The notes below the pieces were generated by a model, which was not told the origin of the DNA, did no database searches, and worked only from the letters and a program-made list of their open reading frames with translations. 64,000 nucleotides of DNA from Marinitoga piezophila KA3 (GTDB lineage Bacteria; Thermotogota; Thermotogae; Petrotogales; Petrotogaceae): NCBI RefSeq assembly GCF_000255135.1, contig NC_016751.1, positions 620,001-684,000 of the forward strand, in the 5' to 3' direction. The translations under genes and the position numbers were made by a program. Below, in pieces: positions 26,160 to 34,083 of the stretch. Numbering within the stretch: position 1 is the first letter of the stretch; every line of letters begins with the position of its first letter.

Positions 26160-29100
26160 CAATAAACACCCATTGAATTTTTGCCTATCATTGGCCAGCT
26201 TGACGAATCCGGTCCTGTTATATTATCATATATTGCATAAATATAACCATTATAAGTAGAAAAATAAATTGTTCCATCATTTGATATTATTGGACTTTGA
26301 AAATATGTATAGTCTCCAGAATCAAGTGTAAATACCCATTTTTCACTTCCATCTCCTGGATTAAATGCATATAATTTTGTGTCAGTTAAAACATAAATTG
26401 TTCCATCACTTCCTACTGCTGGAGAACGTGAAAATATATGATCACCATTTGGTAAGGTTATTGACCATTTTTCAGTAAGATCCGGATTTACTGCATATAA
26501 TTTATCATAATAAACTGCATAAATTGTTCCATCACTTCCTACAACCGGCATTCCCGGATTAAATCCAACTGATGATGGCGGATCAGACATAATTGTATCT
26601 GTAGAAAATTCTGTATCTATATTATAATAAGCAATCGAATAATCATCTCCAGTAGTAAAACTAGTTATAAGATAGTTTTCATTGTTATAATTACTATATA
26701 TCACTCCATATGCTGCTTTAAATCCTTCAGTTGTTTTTTCACCAAAATAAGCATCCAACTTTATTACACCTGGGTTAGAACCTCCAAATGGTATAAACAA
26801 ATAATCTACTCCTTCTATTTTAGCTGAGATTATCCCTGAAACATCCGATGTATTGGCATTAATAGTTGTAGTAGAACAGGAACCACTTTCATATGTTACA
26901 AATAATGTTGCATCAATAAGATTCCCTGCTGTTTCATCTTTGCCTATAAAATACAAATTACCATCTTCTATACTTGTAAAATATGGGAATAAATTAGAGG
27001 CAATATCTGGAATAGACCATTTCACAAATCCCAAATCTGAATCAATTGCAACCATAGAGGAACCGTTTCCTCGTAATGTAGTATAAATATTCCCATCATA
27101 ACCTTTCATTAAACTATACCCCGCCAGAAAATCGTCTATCATACTCCCTTGTACTACAAAATAAACAAGCATTGTATTCCATTCCAAATTACCATTTGAA
27201 TTATACTTTGAAACATATGTTTTTGTATTTTCAGTACTTGAGGATGAATAGGTTATATATATATTTCCTTCATCGTCTATTACAGGATTTGCTGCAATAT
27301 AATTCCCACCTGTATCTATTTTGAACTTTAATGTTCCTGGAACTATATGTCTTATAGTATATATTTCACTGAAGCTTTTAGCTCCGTGTTCGTCTTTTGC
27401 AACTATTTGCCAGTATAGAACATCTGTAGTCAATGAAATAGTATAGGAATTTGTTGTTAAATCCGATGCAGTAATTGCAAGAGTATTTGTAGATACAGTA
27501 CTTGTATATAAATCATAAACTACAGTATCGTTGTCTTTATCTACTACTTCATTCCAGTTTAAAATAACAGAATTTTCATATACTTTTTCCAGGTTATCAG
27601 GAGAAGTTAATACAGGATCTTCTGGTGGTGAATTTGTTTTAAATTTATAAATCGCACTTTCTGTTTCTCCACGATTTCCATCATTTGCTATTACTTTCCA
27701 GTAATATGTTTTATCTTCTTCTAAATTTGATATAGTTATTGTTGTGCTTTCATAACTACTTTCTACCAATGGTGGACTTGATATATCTCCAAAATATATA
27801 TCATATTTTATCTGATCTCCATCTATATCCAATCCATTCCATACCAATACTACTGTATCAGTACTTTCTACTGTTTCATTATTCATTGGATTTACTATAC
27901 TTATTGATGGTACATTGTTTGGTTTTTCGGCAACTGTTACTGAACTTATTCCTGTTTCGCTTATGCCGCCTCGTCCATCATTCACTCTTATTTTCCAATA
28001 ATATGTTTTACCTCTTTCTACTGGAATTATGTAACCTGTACTTTCACTGCTCACCTGTACTAACGGTGGATTCTTTTGTTCTCCATAATATATATCTGAT
28101 TTTACTTCATCTCCATCTTCATCACTTATTTCCCATTTTAATTCTATTTCTGTTGTTTCATAACTATATTCTTCCCCATCATCAGGACTTTCCTTTGTTA
28201 CTACCGGAATATGATTATTTTCTTCCATTTCTTTATTGGTTTTAAATTTATATACTCCACTATCTGTTTCACCATCATTATTATCCTTTGCTATTACTCT
28301 CCAATAATATATTTTATCTTCTTCTAAATTTGGTATTGTAATTGTTGTTTTTTCATATCCACTTTCTATTAATGGAGGGCTTGATATATCTCCAAAATAT
28401 ACATCATATTTAATCTGGTCACCATCTATATCTGATCCTTTCCATTCCAGTACTACTGTATCAGTGCTAATCAATGTTTCACTGTTTAAAGGACTTATTA
28501 TATCTATAGCTGGATCAGTATTTTCCGGATTATCCCCACTATGTTCTATAATAAAATAGTAAGTGTCAGACTCTGTTAATGCACCTCTGGAATCTTTTAC
28601 CTGAATTCTCCAATAGTATTTTTTATTTTCTTTAAGATCTGATATTATTAAGCTTGTTGAATCATAATCCACTTTTATTAAAGAGGGTAAAGGAAAATCT
28701 CCAAAATATACATTATATGTTAATTTATCATTATCCGGATCTTTACTGTCCCAGATTATTTTTACTGTATTTGTACTTTCTAATGTTATATTATTTTCCG
28801 GAGATATTAAGTCTATAGCCGGTGAATGATTACCCGGAATTTCTACCTGTTTTGTATAAAAATATTGCGTTTTTGATTCCACAAATCCACCATCTTCACC
28901 ATAAGATATTATTTTCCAATAATATCTCTTTCCAGATTTTAAATGACTTAAATAAAAATATTTTTCTTTATAATGTTCTTTTACTAACGGTGGAATGGGA
29001 TTATCTCCAAAATATATGCTATATTCTTTAACCTTAAAATCATCTTTATTCATTTTCCATTCCAAGGTTGCTTCATCTGTTTGAGATATTGTTTGACCAT

Positions 29101-29524
29101 TTTCTGGCGTCAAGAAAACGATTTCTAAGTTTTTATAAACATCATTTTCTTTTTCCTTTTCGCTTATTGTTTTAAAATACCATATTGGTCCTTCTGTAAT
29201 CCCTCCTCTATTATCCTTTGCAACAACTTTCCATTTATATAATGTATCTGGATGTAAATTTGTGTATTTTATTTCAGTTTTTGGATAATCCACTTCTACT
29301 GGAGTTAAATTTCCATTGGATTCTGACAGATATACGTTATATAGTAATTTATCGTTATCTGAATCCTGGCAATTCCATTTTAATGTTATTTCCGTTGCAA
29401 CATTTGTTGAATTATTTGCAGGAAATGGTTCATACGGTTTTAACGGTGCTGTATTTCTTAAAAAACATCCTGCTAATAATATCAATATCATACCCAGCCA
29501 TACAATTTTATACAATCGTTTCAT
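26159..29524 (-). CDS. Large exported lipoprotein: seven Fn3-like repeats plus a PQQ-like beta-propeller
   Basis: An 1121-residue protein with a lipoprotein signal (MKRLYKIVWLG, then LLAGC; lipidated Cys near residue 21). Seven Fn3-like domains of about 95-105 residues run from about 27 to 725. Typical landmarks are SDxDGDxIKYDVYFGD in the first half and YYWKVxAxD near the end of each. The C-terminal part (about 730-1121) has repeated DGTIYxxY strands, as in PQQ/quinoprotein-type propellers, with no visible catalytic residues. Repeats 4 and 6 are close copies. It is probably displayed outside the cytoplasmic membrane to bind a polymer or protein partner. Function unknown; architecture is clear. 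Confidence 0.85.
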   Translation of the reverse strand: MKRLYKIVWLGMILILLAGCFLRNTAPLKPYEPFPANNSTNVATEITLKWNCQDSDNDKLLYNVYLSESNGNLTPVEVDYPKTEIKYTNLHPDTLYKWKVVAKDNRGGITEGPIWYFKTISEKEKENDVYKNLEIVFLTPENGQTISQTDEATLEWKMNKDDFKVKEYSIYFGDNPIPPLVKEHYKEKYFYLSHLKSGKRYYWKIISYGEDGGFVESKTQYFYTKQVEIPGNHSPAIDLISPENNITLESTNTVKIIWDSKDPDNDKLTYNVYFGDFPLPSLIKVDYDSTSLIISDLKENKKYYWRIQVKDSRGALTESDTYYFIIEHSGDNPENTDPAIDIISPLNSETLISTDTVVLEWKGSDIDGDQIKYDVYFGDISSPPLIESGYEKTTITIPNLEEDKIYYWRVIAKDNNDGETDSGVYKFKTNKEMEENNHIPVVTKESPDDGEEYSYETTEIELKWEISDEDGDEVKSDIYYGEQKNPPLVQVSSESTGYIIPVERGKTYYWKIRVNDGRGGISETGISSVTVAEKPNNVPSISIVNPMNNETVESTDTVVLVWNGLDIDGDQIKYDIYFGDISSPPLVESSYESTTITISNLEEDKTYYWKVIANDGNRGETESAIYKFKTNSPPEDPVLTSPDNLEKVYENSVILNWNEVVDKDNDTVVYDLYTSTVSTNTLAITASDLTTNSYTISLTTDVLYWQIVAKDEHGAKSFSEIYTIRHIVPGTLKFKIDTGGNYIAANPVIDDEGNIYITYSSSSTENTKTYVSKYNSNGNLEWNTMLVYFVVQGSMIDDFLAGYSLMKGYDGNIYTTLRGNGSSMVAIDSDLGFVKWSIPDIASNLFPYFTSIEDGNLYFIGKDETAGNLIDATLFVTYESGSCSTTTINANTSDVSGIISAKIEGVDYLFIPFGGSNPGVIKLDAYFGEKTTEGFKAAYGVIYSNYNNENYLITSFTTGDDYSIAYYNIDTEFSTDTIMSDPPSSVGFNPGMPVVGSDGTIYAVYYDKLYAVNPDLTEKWSITLPNGDHIFSRSPAVGSDGTIYVLTDTKLYAFNPGDGSEKWVFTLDSGDYTYFQSPIISNDGTIYFSTYNGYIYAIYDNITGPDSSSWPMIGKNSMGVY
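27640..28515 (-). repeat. Recently duplicated Fn3-like repeat units within the lipoprotein gene
   Basis: The segments around 27640-27900 and 28240-28510 encode nearly the same domain (both contain IDGDQIKYD, YFGDISSPPL, TTITI and NLEEDK) and stay similar at the DNA level, for example CTTGATATATCTCCAAAATA in both. A more diverged repeat lies between them. This suggests duplication of a one- or two-domain unit. Confidence 0.75.
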
Positions 29525-29564
29525 AATACCGCCCCCTAAAAATTATTAATACATCTTTAATTCA

Positions 29565-29573
29565 ATTATATCA
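29565..29573 (-). promoter_or_regulatory. Extended -10 promoter candidate for the lipoprotein gene
   Basis: TGATATAAT on the minus strand lies about 40 bases before the ATG at 29524. Confidence 0.55.
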
Positions 29574-29581
29574 CAAAATTA

Positions 29582-29617
29582 AAAAAATGGTCGATTTTTT
29601 ATAATCGACCATTTTTT
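29582..29617 (-). terminator. Terminator of the phosphofructokinase gene
   Basis: A 14-base-pair perfect stem (29582-29595 with 29604-29617, core ATGGTCGAT) with a run of six T on the minus strand. Confidence 0.92.
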
Positions 29618-29629
29618 ATTTATTATTTT

Positions 29630-30841
29630 TTAAATCCTATTTAATTTTAATCGTGCATATAATGGAATACCATTTAAATATGGTGGATAATATTCTCCTT
29701 CTATTAAAGGTAACGCATATTCAATGAATTTTTCATTTACAAACATTCCATCTTCTGTTATAAATTCTGGTGGAACAAGTTTTGTTTCATTTGCCACATT
29801 ATCTAAAGGAATTAACTTTGTTGTGCTCATATATGGAGAATTCATTAATCTTTCAATTCCAACCATATATCCACTTTTGCCTTCTAATGCATATTTAACG
29901 GCCATTGCTCCAACTTCAATTGCTTCATTTACATCTACCTGACTTGAAATGTGTCTTCCACTTCTCTGTAAATAATCAGGCACTGCATAATGTGTTTTAA
30001 TACCCAATTCGCTTCTTATAAGATTAGCAAGCGTTGAACCAATTCCACCTAATTGAACATTTCCAAAATTATCTTTATATCCTCGAGCTGCAACGAATGT
30101 TCCATCTGCATATTTTATTCCTTCTGAAGCTGCAATTGAACAATAGCCGTATTTTTCAATTGTTTTTTCCACTTTTTCAAAAAACTTTTCTTTATTAAAA
30201 GGAACTTCTGGCAATAATATAATGTGTGGTCCGTCACTTTCATGCCTTTTGGCAAGCGCTGTAGAAGCCGCAACCCATCCTGCATGCCTTCCCATTGTTT
30301 CTAAAATAAATACTTTTGTGGAATCTGCAGCCATGCTTTTTACATCTAATGTTCCTTCTAAAATAGCAACAGAAAGATATTTTGCAATAGAACCAAATCC
30401 TGGTGTATGATCTGTTTCAGGTAAATCATTATCTACCGTTTTTGGTACTCCCATTACTTTGATATCATATCCTATTTTCTGTGCGTATTGATGGATTTTA
30501 TTTGCTGTATCCATTGAATCATTTCCACCATTATAAAAGAAGTACTTTATGTTATACCTGTCAAATATTCTAAATATTTCCTCAAATTCACTTTCTTCTT
30601 TTAATTTTCTTCTACATGAACCAAAAGCACTTGATGGAGTAAACTTTAATAATTCTATTTGTTCTGGATCTTCTTTCCCCATATCTGCTAACTCTTCATT
30701 AAACACACCATTAATTCCATTGATTGCAACATAGATATTATCAATTTCTTCTGCATTTAATGCAGCTTTTATTACACCATATGCTGATGCATTTATTACA
30801 CTGGTAACTCCTCCTGATTGTGCATATATAGCATTTTTCAT
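29630..30841 (-). CDS. pfp: Pyrophosphate-dependent 6-phosphofructokinase
   Basis: A 403-residue PFK-A superfamily protein. PPi specificity is read from two sites: GGNDS at 105-109, with Asp108 where ATP enzymes have Gly (GGDGS), and PKTVDNDL at 133-140, with Lys134 where ATP enzymes have GTIDND. The active-site aspartates are retained, and METMGRHAG is represented by LETMGRHAGWVA. It phosphorylates fructose 6-phosphate with PPi, and the reaction is reversible. A PPi-type enzyme is typical of Thermotogota. A good AGGGAGG ribosome site precedes the ATG. It is transcribed alone. Confidence 0.93.
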   Translation of the reverse strand: MKNAIYAQSGGVTSVINASAYGVIKAALNAEEIDNIYVAINGINGVFNEELADMGKEDPEQIELLKFTPSSAFGSCRRKLKEESEFEEIFRIFDRYNIKYFFYNGGNDSMDTANKIHQYAQKIGYDIKVMGVPKTVDNDLPETDHTPGFGSIAKYLSVAILEGTLDVKSMAADSTKVFILETMGRHAGWVAASTALAKRHESDGPHIILLPEVPFNKEKFFEKVEKTIEKYGYCSIAASEGIKYADGTFVAARGYKDNFGNVQLGGIGSTLANLIRSELGIKTHYAVPDYLQRSGRHISSQVDVNEAIEVGAMAVKYALEGKSGYMVGIERLMNSPYMSTTKLIPLDNVANETKLVPPEFITEDGMFVNEKFIEYALPLIEGEYYPPYLNGIPLYARLKLNRI

Positions 30842-30871
30842 ACTAAAACCTCCCTCTCTATGTCAATAAAA

Positions 30872-30903
30872 ATAATAGGCTCACCTTTAATGGTAAGCCT
30901 ATT
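30872..30903 (-). terminator. Probable terminator of the phosphate-transport operon
   Basis: AATAGGCTCACC (30874-30885) pairs with GGTAAGCCTATT (30892-30903) with one mismatch. T-rich sequence follows on the minus strand. Its base overlaps the predicted pfp promoter. Confidence 0.65.
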
Positions 30904-30909
30904 TTATCA
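30901..30909 (-). promoter_or_regulatory. Extended -10 promoter candidate for pfp
   Basis: TGATAAAAT on the minus strand, 60 bases before the pfp start. The predicted transcription start lies inside the hairpin that ends the upstream operon. Confidence 0.45.
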
Positions 30910-30968
30910 CATCTATAATTCAAAATTTTTAAACAGTATTAAAATTTGACGTCATATTTATTATGTAT

Positions 30969-32183
30969 TTACATAAACATCGCAAATAATTTATACATCA
31001 AAAATGAAACTACTGCTGCCGCTGGAACTGTAAGGAACCATGAAACAAATATATCTTTTATAACTCCAAGATTTATTGAACCAACACCCCTTGCAAGTCC
31101 ATTACCTATAACAGAACCAACTACAGTATGTGTTGTGGAAATTGGCATTCCCATGTTTGACGCTATTAATACTGTTGTTGCTGTAGAAAAGTCTATTGTA
31201 AACCCTCTTGAATTATTTAATTCTGTAATTTCTGTACCTACTGTTTTCATAACCCTCTGGCCCCAGATTGCAACACCAATTGCTATACCAAGCCCTCCCA
31301 TTGCAAGTATATATCTTGGAATTTCTGCTTTTGCACCTACTGTTCCTGTTACAACAGCTGCATATATTGCAGCTACTGGCCCTATTGCATTTGCAACATC
31401 ATTTGCGCCATGAGCTAAAGCAACATAACATGAAGTTACAACCTGAGATTTTCTAAATATTTCTTCGACATACTGATATGGATCATCTGTAACGTTTTTC
31501 ATTTTGGCTATTATATAAATCATTATTATTACAGAAATAAATGCACCAAATAATGCGGCCCATATTATAGTTTTTAAAGTAATTGACATATGAAGGGTTT
31601 TTACAATAAATGAAAGTCCTATTATAAATGCGGCAAGGCCAAGAAAGAAAGGTATCCAGATTTTCGAATTTCTTTTTATGTCTTTACTGTGGAGAATAGT
31701 TGCAGAGATAGCTTTAAACATAAAGAAGGAAACCAGCAAACCAACAAGAGGTGAGATAATCCAGCTCAATGTAATGGTTACTATTTTACCCCAATTTACA
31801 ACTGCTAGACCACCTGCGGCAATTCCATAACCCACCATACCTCCAACAATGGAATGAGTGGTTGAAACTGGCCATGAGAAATAGGTTGCTATCATTAACC
31901 ATATTGTAGCCCCTATTAAAGCAGCCATTGACCCCCAGATAACCACTTTTGGATCAGCAAGTAAATCAAGGTGCAATATTCCCTTTCTTATTGTTTCAGT
32001 AACCTGTTTCCCAAAAAATGTAGCGCCAACAAATTCTAAAACCCCTGCAATTAATACAGCCTGTTTTGGTGTAATAGCCTTTGCACCAACAGCAGTAGCC
32101 ATCGAATTAGCAACATCATTGGCACCAATTGCAAGTGCCATTCCAAATCCTATTAATAATCCTATAATTAATATTGTAGTCAC
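30969..32183 (-). CDS. pit: PiT-family inorganic phosphate transporter
   Basis: A 404-residue membrane protein with about 10-11 helices and the two inverted PHO4 signatures: GANDVANSMATAVGAKAIT near the N-terminus and ALAHGANDVANAIGP near residue 260. It co-transports phosphate with Na+ or H+. It starts at GTG (reading MTTILIIG) after GGAGG. It lies 14 bases downstream of the DUF47/PhoU-like gene, the usual partner of PiT carriers. Confidence 0.94.
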   Translation of the reverse strand: MTTILIIGLLIGFGMALAIGANDVANSMATAVGAKAITPKQAVLIAGVLEFVGATFFGKQVTETIRKGILHLDLLADPKVVIWGSMAALIGATIWLMIATYFSWPVSTTHSIVGGMVGYGIAAGGLAVVNWGKIVTITLSWIISPLVGLLVSFFMFKAISATILHSKDIKRNSKIWIPFFLGLAAFIIGLSFIVKTLHMSITLKTIIWAALFGAFISVIIMIYIIAKMKNVTDDPYQYVEEIFRKSQVVTSCYVALAHGANDVANAIGPVAAIYAAVVTGTVGAKAEIPRYILAMGGLGIAIGVAIWGQRVMKTVGTEITELNNSRGFTIDFSTATTVLIASNMGMPISTTHTVVGSVIGNGLARGVGSINLGVIKDIFVSWFLTVPAAAVVSFLMYKLFAMFM

Positions 32184-32197
32184 GGATTTATCCTCCT

Positions 32198-32866
32198 TTA
32201 CTCATTTATTAATATATGTACTCTATCACATACGTTTTGAGTAACATCAGCTATACGAGCAAGTAATAATATTAATTCCCTTAAGTAAAGGAAATCAATA
32301 GGATTCATTGTATTTTTCTGGGAATAAAGCCATTTCCCAAATTTAAATAATTTATTATCTACATCTTTTTCAAACCATTTCATTTCTTTTATATCCTGCT
32401 CTTCTATTGAAACTGTTTCTTTAGAAAAGTCAGAACTTAAGATTATTTTTAGATATTTTATGGTTTTTTTGAAATGATCAAGCATTTTTTCTATTTCATT
32501 TACAACAGAAAAAATAATTTCTTTATGTTCTTCTTCTAATTCTATTTGATTAAATGTCATTTTTTTCGCTACATCTTCAATGAGATCGATTATTGAATCC
32601 TGTAAATCTATAAATTCCAGGAGTTCAATACGTTCAAATCTGTAAAGATGCCCTTTTTTTAATAATTGCCTGAAATTTCTTTTAATGTCGTCTGCATCGT
32701 CCTCAAGTTTATCAATTTTTTCGACGAGATCTTCGATATTTTCCTGATTTAAATATCTTTTAAAAAGTTCAGGAAGATAATCCGATGCCTCTTCTACAAT
32801 ACGGGCATGTTTTATGATCTCATCAATAGGATTAAAACGTTGAAATACCTTTCCCCAGATAGTAAT
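32198..32866 (-). CDS. DUF47 / PhoU-like protein (probable ATT start)
   Basis: About 222 residues, all helical, of the DUF47 (TIGR00153) family that pairs with PiT transporters and probably modulates them (FNPIDEIIKHARIVEEASDYL, then IDKLEDDADDIKRNFRQLL). The in-frame GTG at 32875 is embedded in the ribosome site AGGAGGTGA (32872-32880) and has no site of its own. An in-frame ATT at 32866 lies exactly five bases after that site and gives MTIWGKVFQRF. If ATT is not used, the GTG start adds three residues. The operon order is J-domain gene, this gene, pit. Confidence 0.85.
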   Translation of the reverse strand: MTIWGKVFQRFNPIDEIIKHARIVEEASDYLPELFKRYLNQENIEDLVEKIDKLEDDADDIKRNFRQLLKKGHLYRFERIELLEFIDLQDSIIDLIEDVAKKMTFNQIELEEEHKEIIFSVVNEIEKMLDHFKKTIKYLKIILSSDFSKETVSIEEQDIKEMKWFEKDVDNKLFKFGKWLYSQKNTMNPIDFLYLRELILLLARIADVTQNVCDRVHILINE

Positions 32867-32886
32867 GGGAATCACCTCCTGTATGA

Positions 32887-33381
32887 TTAATTATCTCTTG
32901 CATATTTAGACAGGAATTCATATGCTTCGTTAATCTGTTTAAACTTTTCTTCGCATATTTCTTTTCCATCTTTACATCTATCCGGATGATATTGCTTTGT
33001 TAAATCCCTGAATCTTTTTTTCAATTCATCTTTTGTGAAGTTTTCCGATAATCCAAATATATTTCTATAATAATCAAATTTTTGTCTTAATTCATAATAA
33101 TTTTGAGAACCATAATATTGTCCTGAATCAGAAGAATTGCTGGTTTGTCTATATTGCCTGTAATTTCCGCCATATGTATTTCTCCTATACGGCCCATATC
33201 TATAGTATCTAACTCTTACATTTTTTGATAAAATATAGATCCCCAAAACAACAAAAAGCAATAATATAGGATTTCTCAGTATTAATACAAGAATTGATAT
33301 GAAAAGTTTGAAAAAAATTGAAATTACAGAGAAAAAGCCTATTATTAATAATATTCCCAATATAAGCAGTATTCTGTCCAT
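32887..33381 (-). CDS. Membrane-anchored J-domain protein
   Basis: A 164-residue protein. Two hydrophobic segments occupy residues 3-26 and 29-48. A basic Tyr/Arg/Gly-rich linker (about 52-95) leads to a C-terminal J domain (about 95-160) with the essential YHPDRC (HPD) motif. J domains stimulate Hsp70 ATPase, so this should recruit DnaK to the inner membrane surface. It lacks the zinc-finger and substrate domains of DnaJ. It sits 11 bases before the DUF47 gene; a functional link to phosphate uptake is not obvious. Confidence 0.88.
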   Translation of the reverse strand: MDRILLILGILLIIGFFSVISIFFKLFISILVLILRNPILLLFVVLGIYILSKNVRVRYYRYGPYRRNTYGGNYRQYRQTSNSSDSGQYYGSQNYYELRQKFDYYRNIFGLSENFTKDELKKRFRDLTKQYHPDRCKDGKEICEEKFKQINEAYEFLSKYARDN

Positions 33382-33464
33382 TTTTACCCTTCTTTCATAG
33401 TTCTTTTACAACAAGATAATAACATATAATTTTTGAAAGTTTATTGCTTTTATTTTTCAAAGAG

Positions 33465-33497
33465 AAAAAGGCATCAGAAAAATCTCTGATGCCTTTT
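33465..33497 (-). terminator. Terminator of pyrG-CPBP operon
   Basis: A 13-base-pair stem (33466-33478 with 33485-33497, core AGGCATCAGA) with a T run on the minus strand. The CPBP stop codon is inside the hairpin. Confidence 0.9.
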
Positions 33498-34076
33498 ATT
33501 ATATATTCTGTATAATGCCGGAAAATCTATTAAAAAATGTAATAATATAGCATTTATAATTCCGTATTCAAAATAAATATAGGAAAAAAACAATCCAAAA
33601 CCAAAACGCAAAGGAAAAGAAATAAAAAAATATTTTTTCTTTTCCATACCATTTATTACATTAAATATATGAACCATTGCAAATAAGAAAGAAGAGATTA
33701 AGACGCTATAAAATTCCATATTTAATATTTTTATTAAATATGTATTTAATATTCCTCTAAATAAAACCTCTTCTGTAATGGCTGCTGATAAAGGAATTAA
33801 AAAGACAAGATTTTTGTTTAAATATATTCTAAGTCCATCACTTTTTATTATTTTTTCTGGCAAAGTTATAATCGCTATTCCATAAACCACGAACACACTA
33901 AGCAATTTTAAATATTGCAGATTAAAAGTATATAATTTTAATCCCGCAATAGGAATTAAAATTAATGAAAATATTATTTTTATAGTCGAAGCTCTTTCTA
34001 ACGGATACTTTTTTTCTATTAAGTATATAAATAAAAAGTATGCTGCTAATATTATTGCAAGAATTAGTATTTGCAT
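33474..34076 (-). CDS. CPBP-family intramembrane metalloprotease (Abi/Rce1-like)
   Basis: A 200-residue membrane protein with about six to seven helices. The catalytic motifs are in order: EEVLFRGIL near residue 103 (EExxxR), FAMVHIFN near 130 (FxxxH) and HFLIDF near 187 (HxxxD/N). Relatives process prenylated or other membrane proteins, or give bacteriocin self-immunity. The substrate is unknown. It begins 8 bases after pyrG, with a long 12-base gap from its AGGAG site. Confidence 0.88.
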   Translation of the reverse strand: MQILILAIILAAYFLFIYLIEKKYPLERASTIKIIFSLILIPIAGLKLYTFNLQYLKLLSVFVVYGIAIITLPEKIIKSDGLRIYLNKNLVFLIPLSAAITEEVLFRGILNTYLIKILNMEFYSVLISSFLFAMVHIFNVINGMEKKKYFFISFPLRFGFGLFFSYIYFEYGIINAILLHFLIDFPALYRIYNKRHQRFF

Positions 34077-34083
34077 GTATGAA

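Noticed and set aside
27739-28245. 168-codon plus-strand frame rich in Leu, Tyr and His opposite the Fn3 lipoprotein gene
   Set aside because: Antisense to a repeat-rich coding region; biased composition arises from the AT-rich codons of the real gene and there is no ribosome site.
30872-30903. Transcription attenuator in the pfp leader
   Set aside because: The predicted transcription start falls within the hairpin, so the pfp RNA would not contain the whole stem; it fits better as the terminator of the phosphate operon.
30946-31413. 155-codon plus-strand frame opposite the phosphate transporter
   Set aside because: Pro/Thr-rich mirror of the Gly/Ala-rich transporter helices; no ribosome site.
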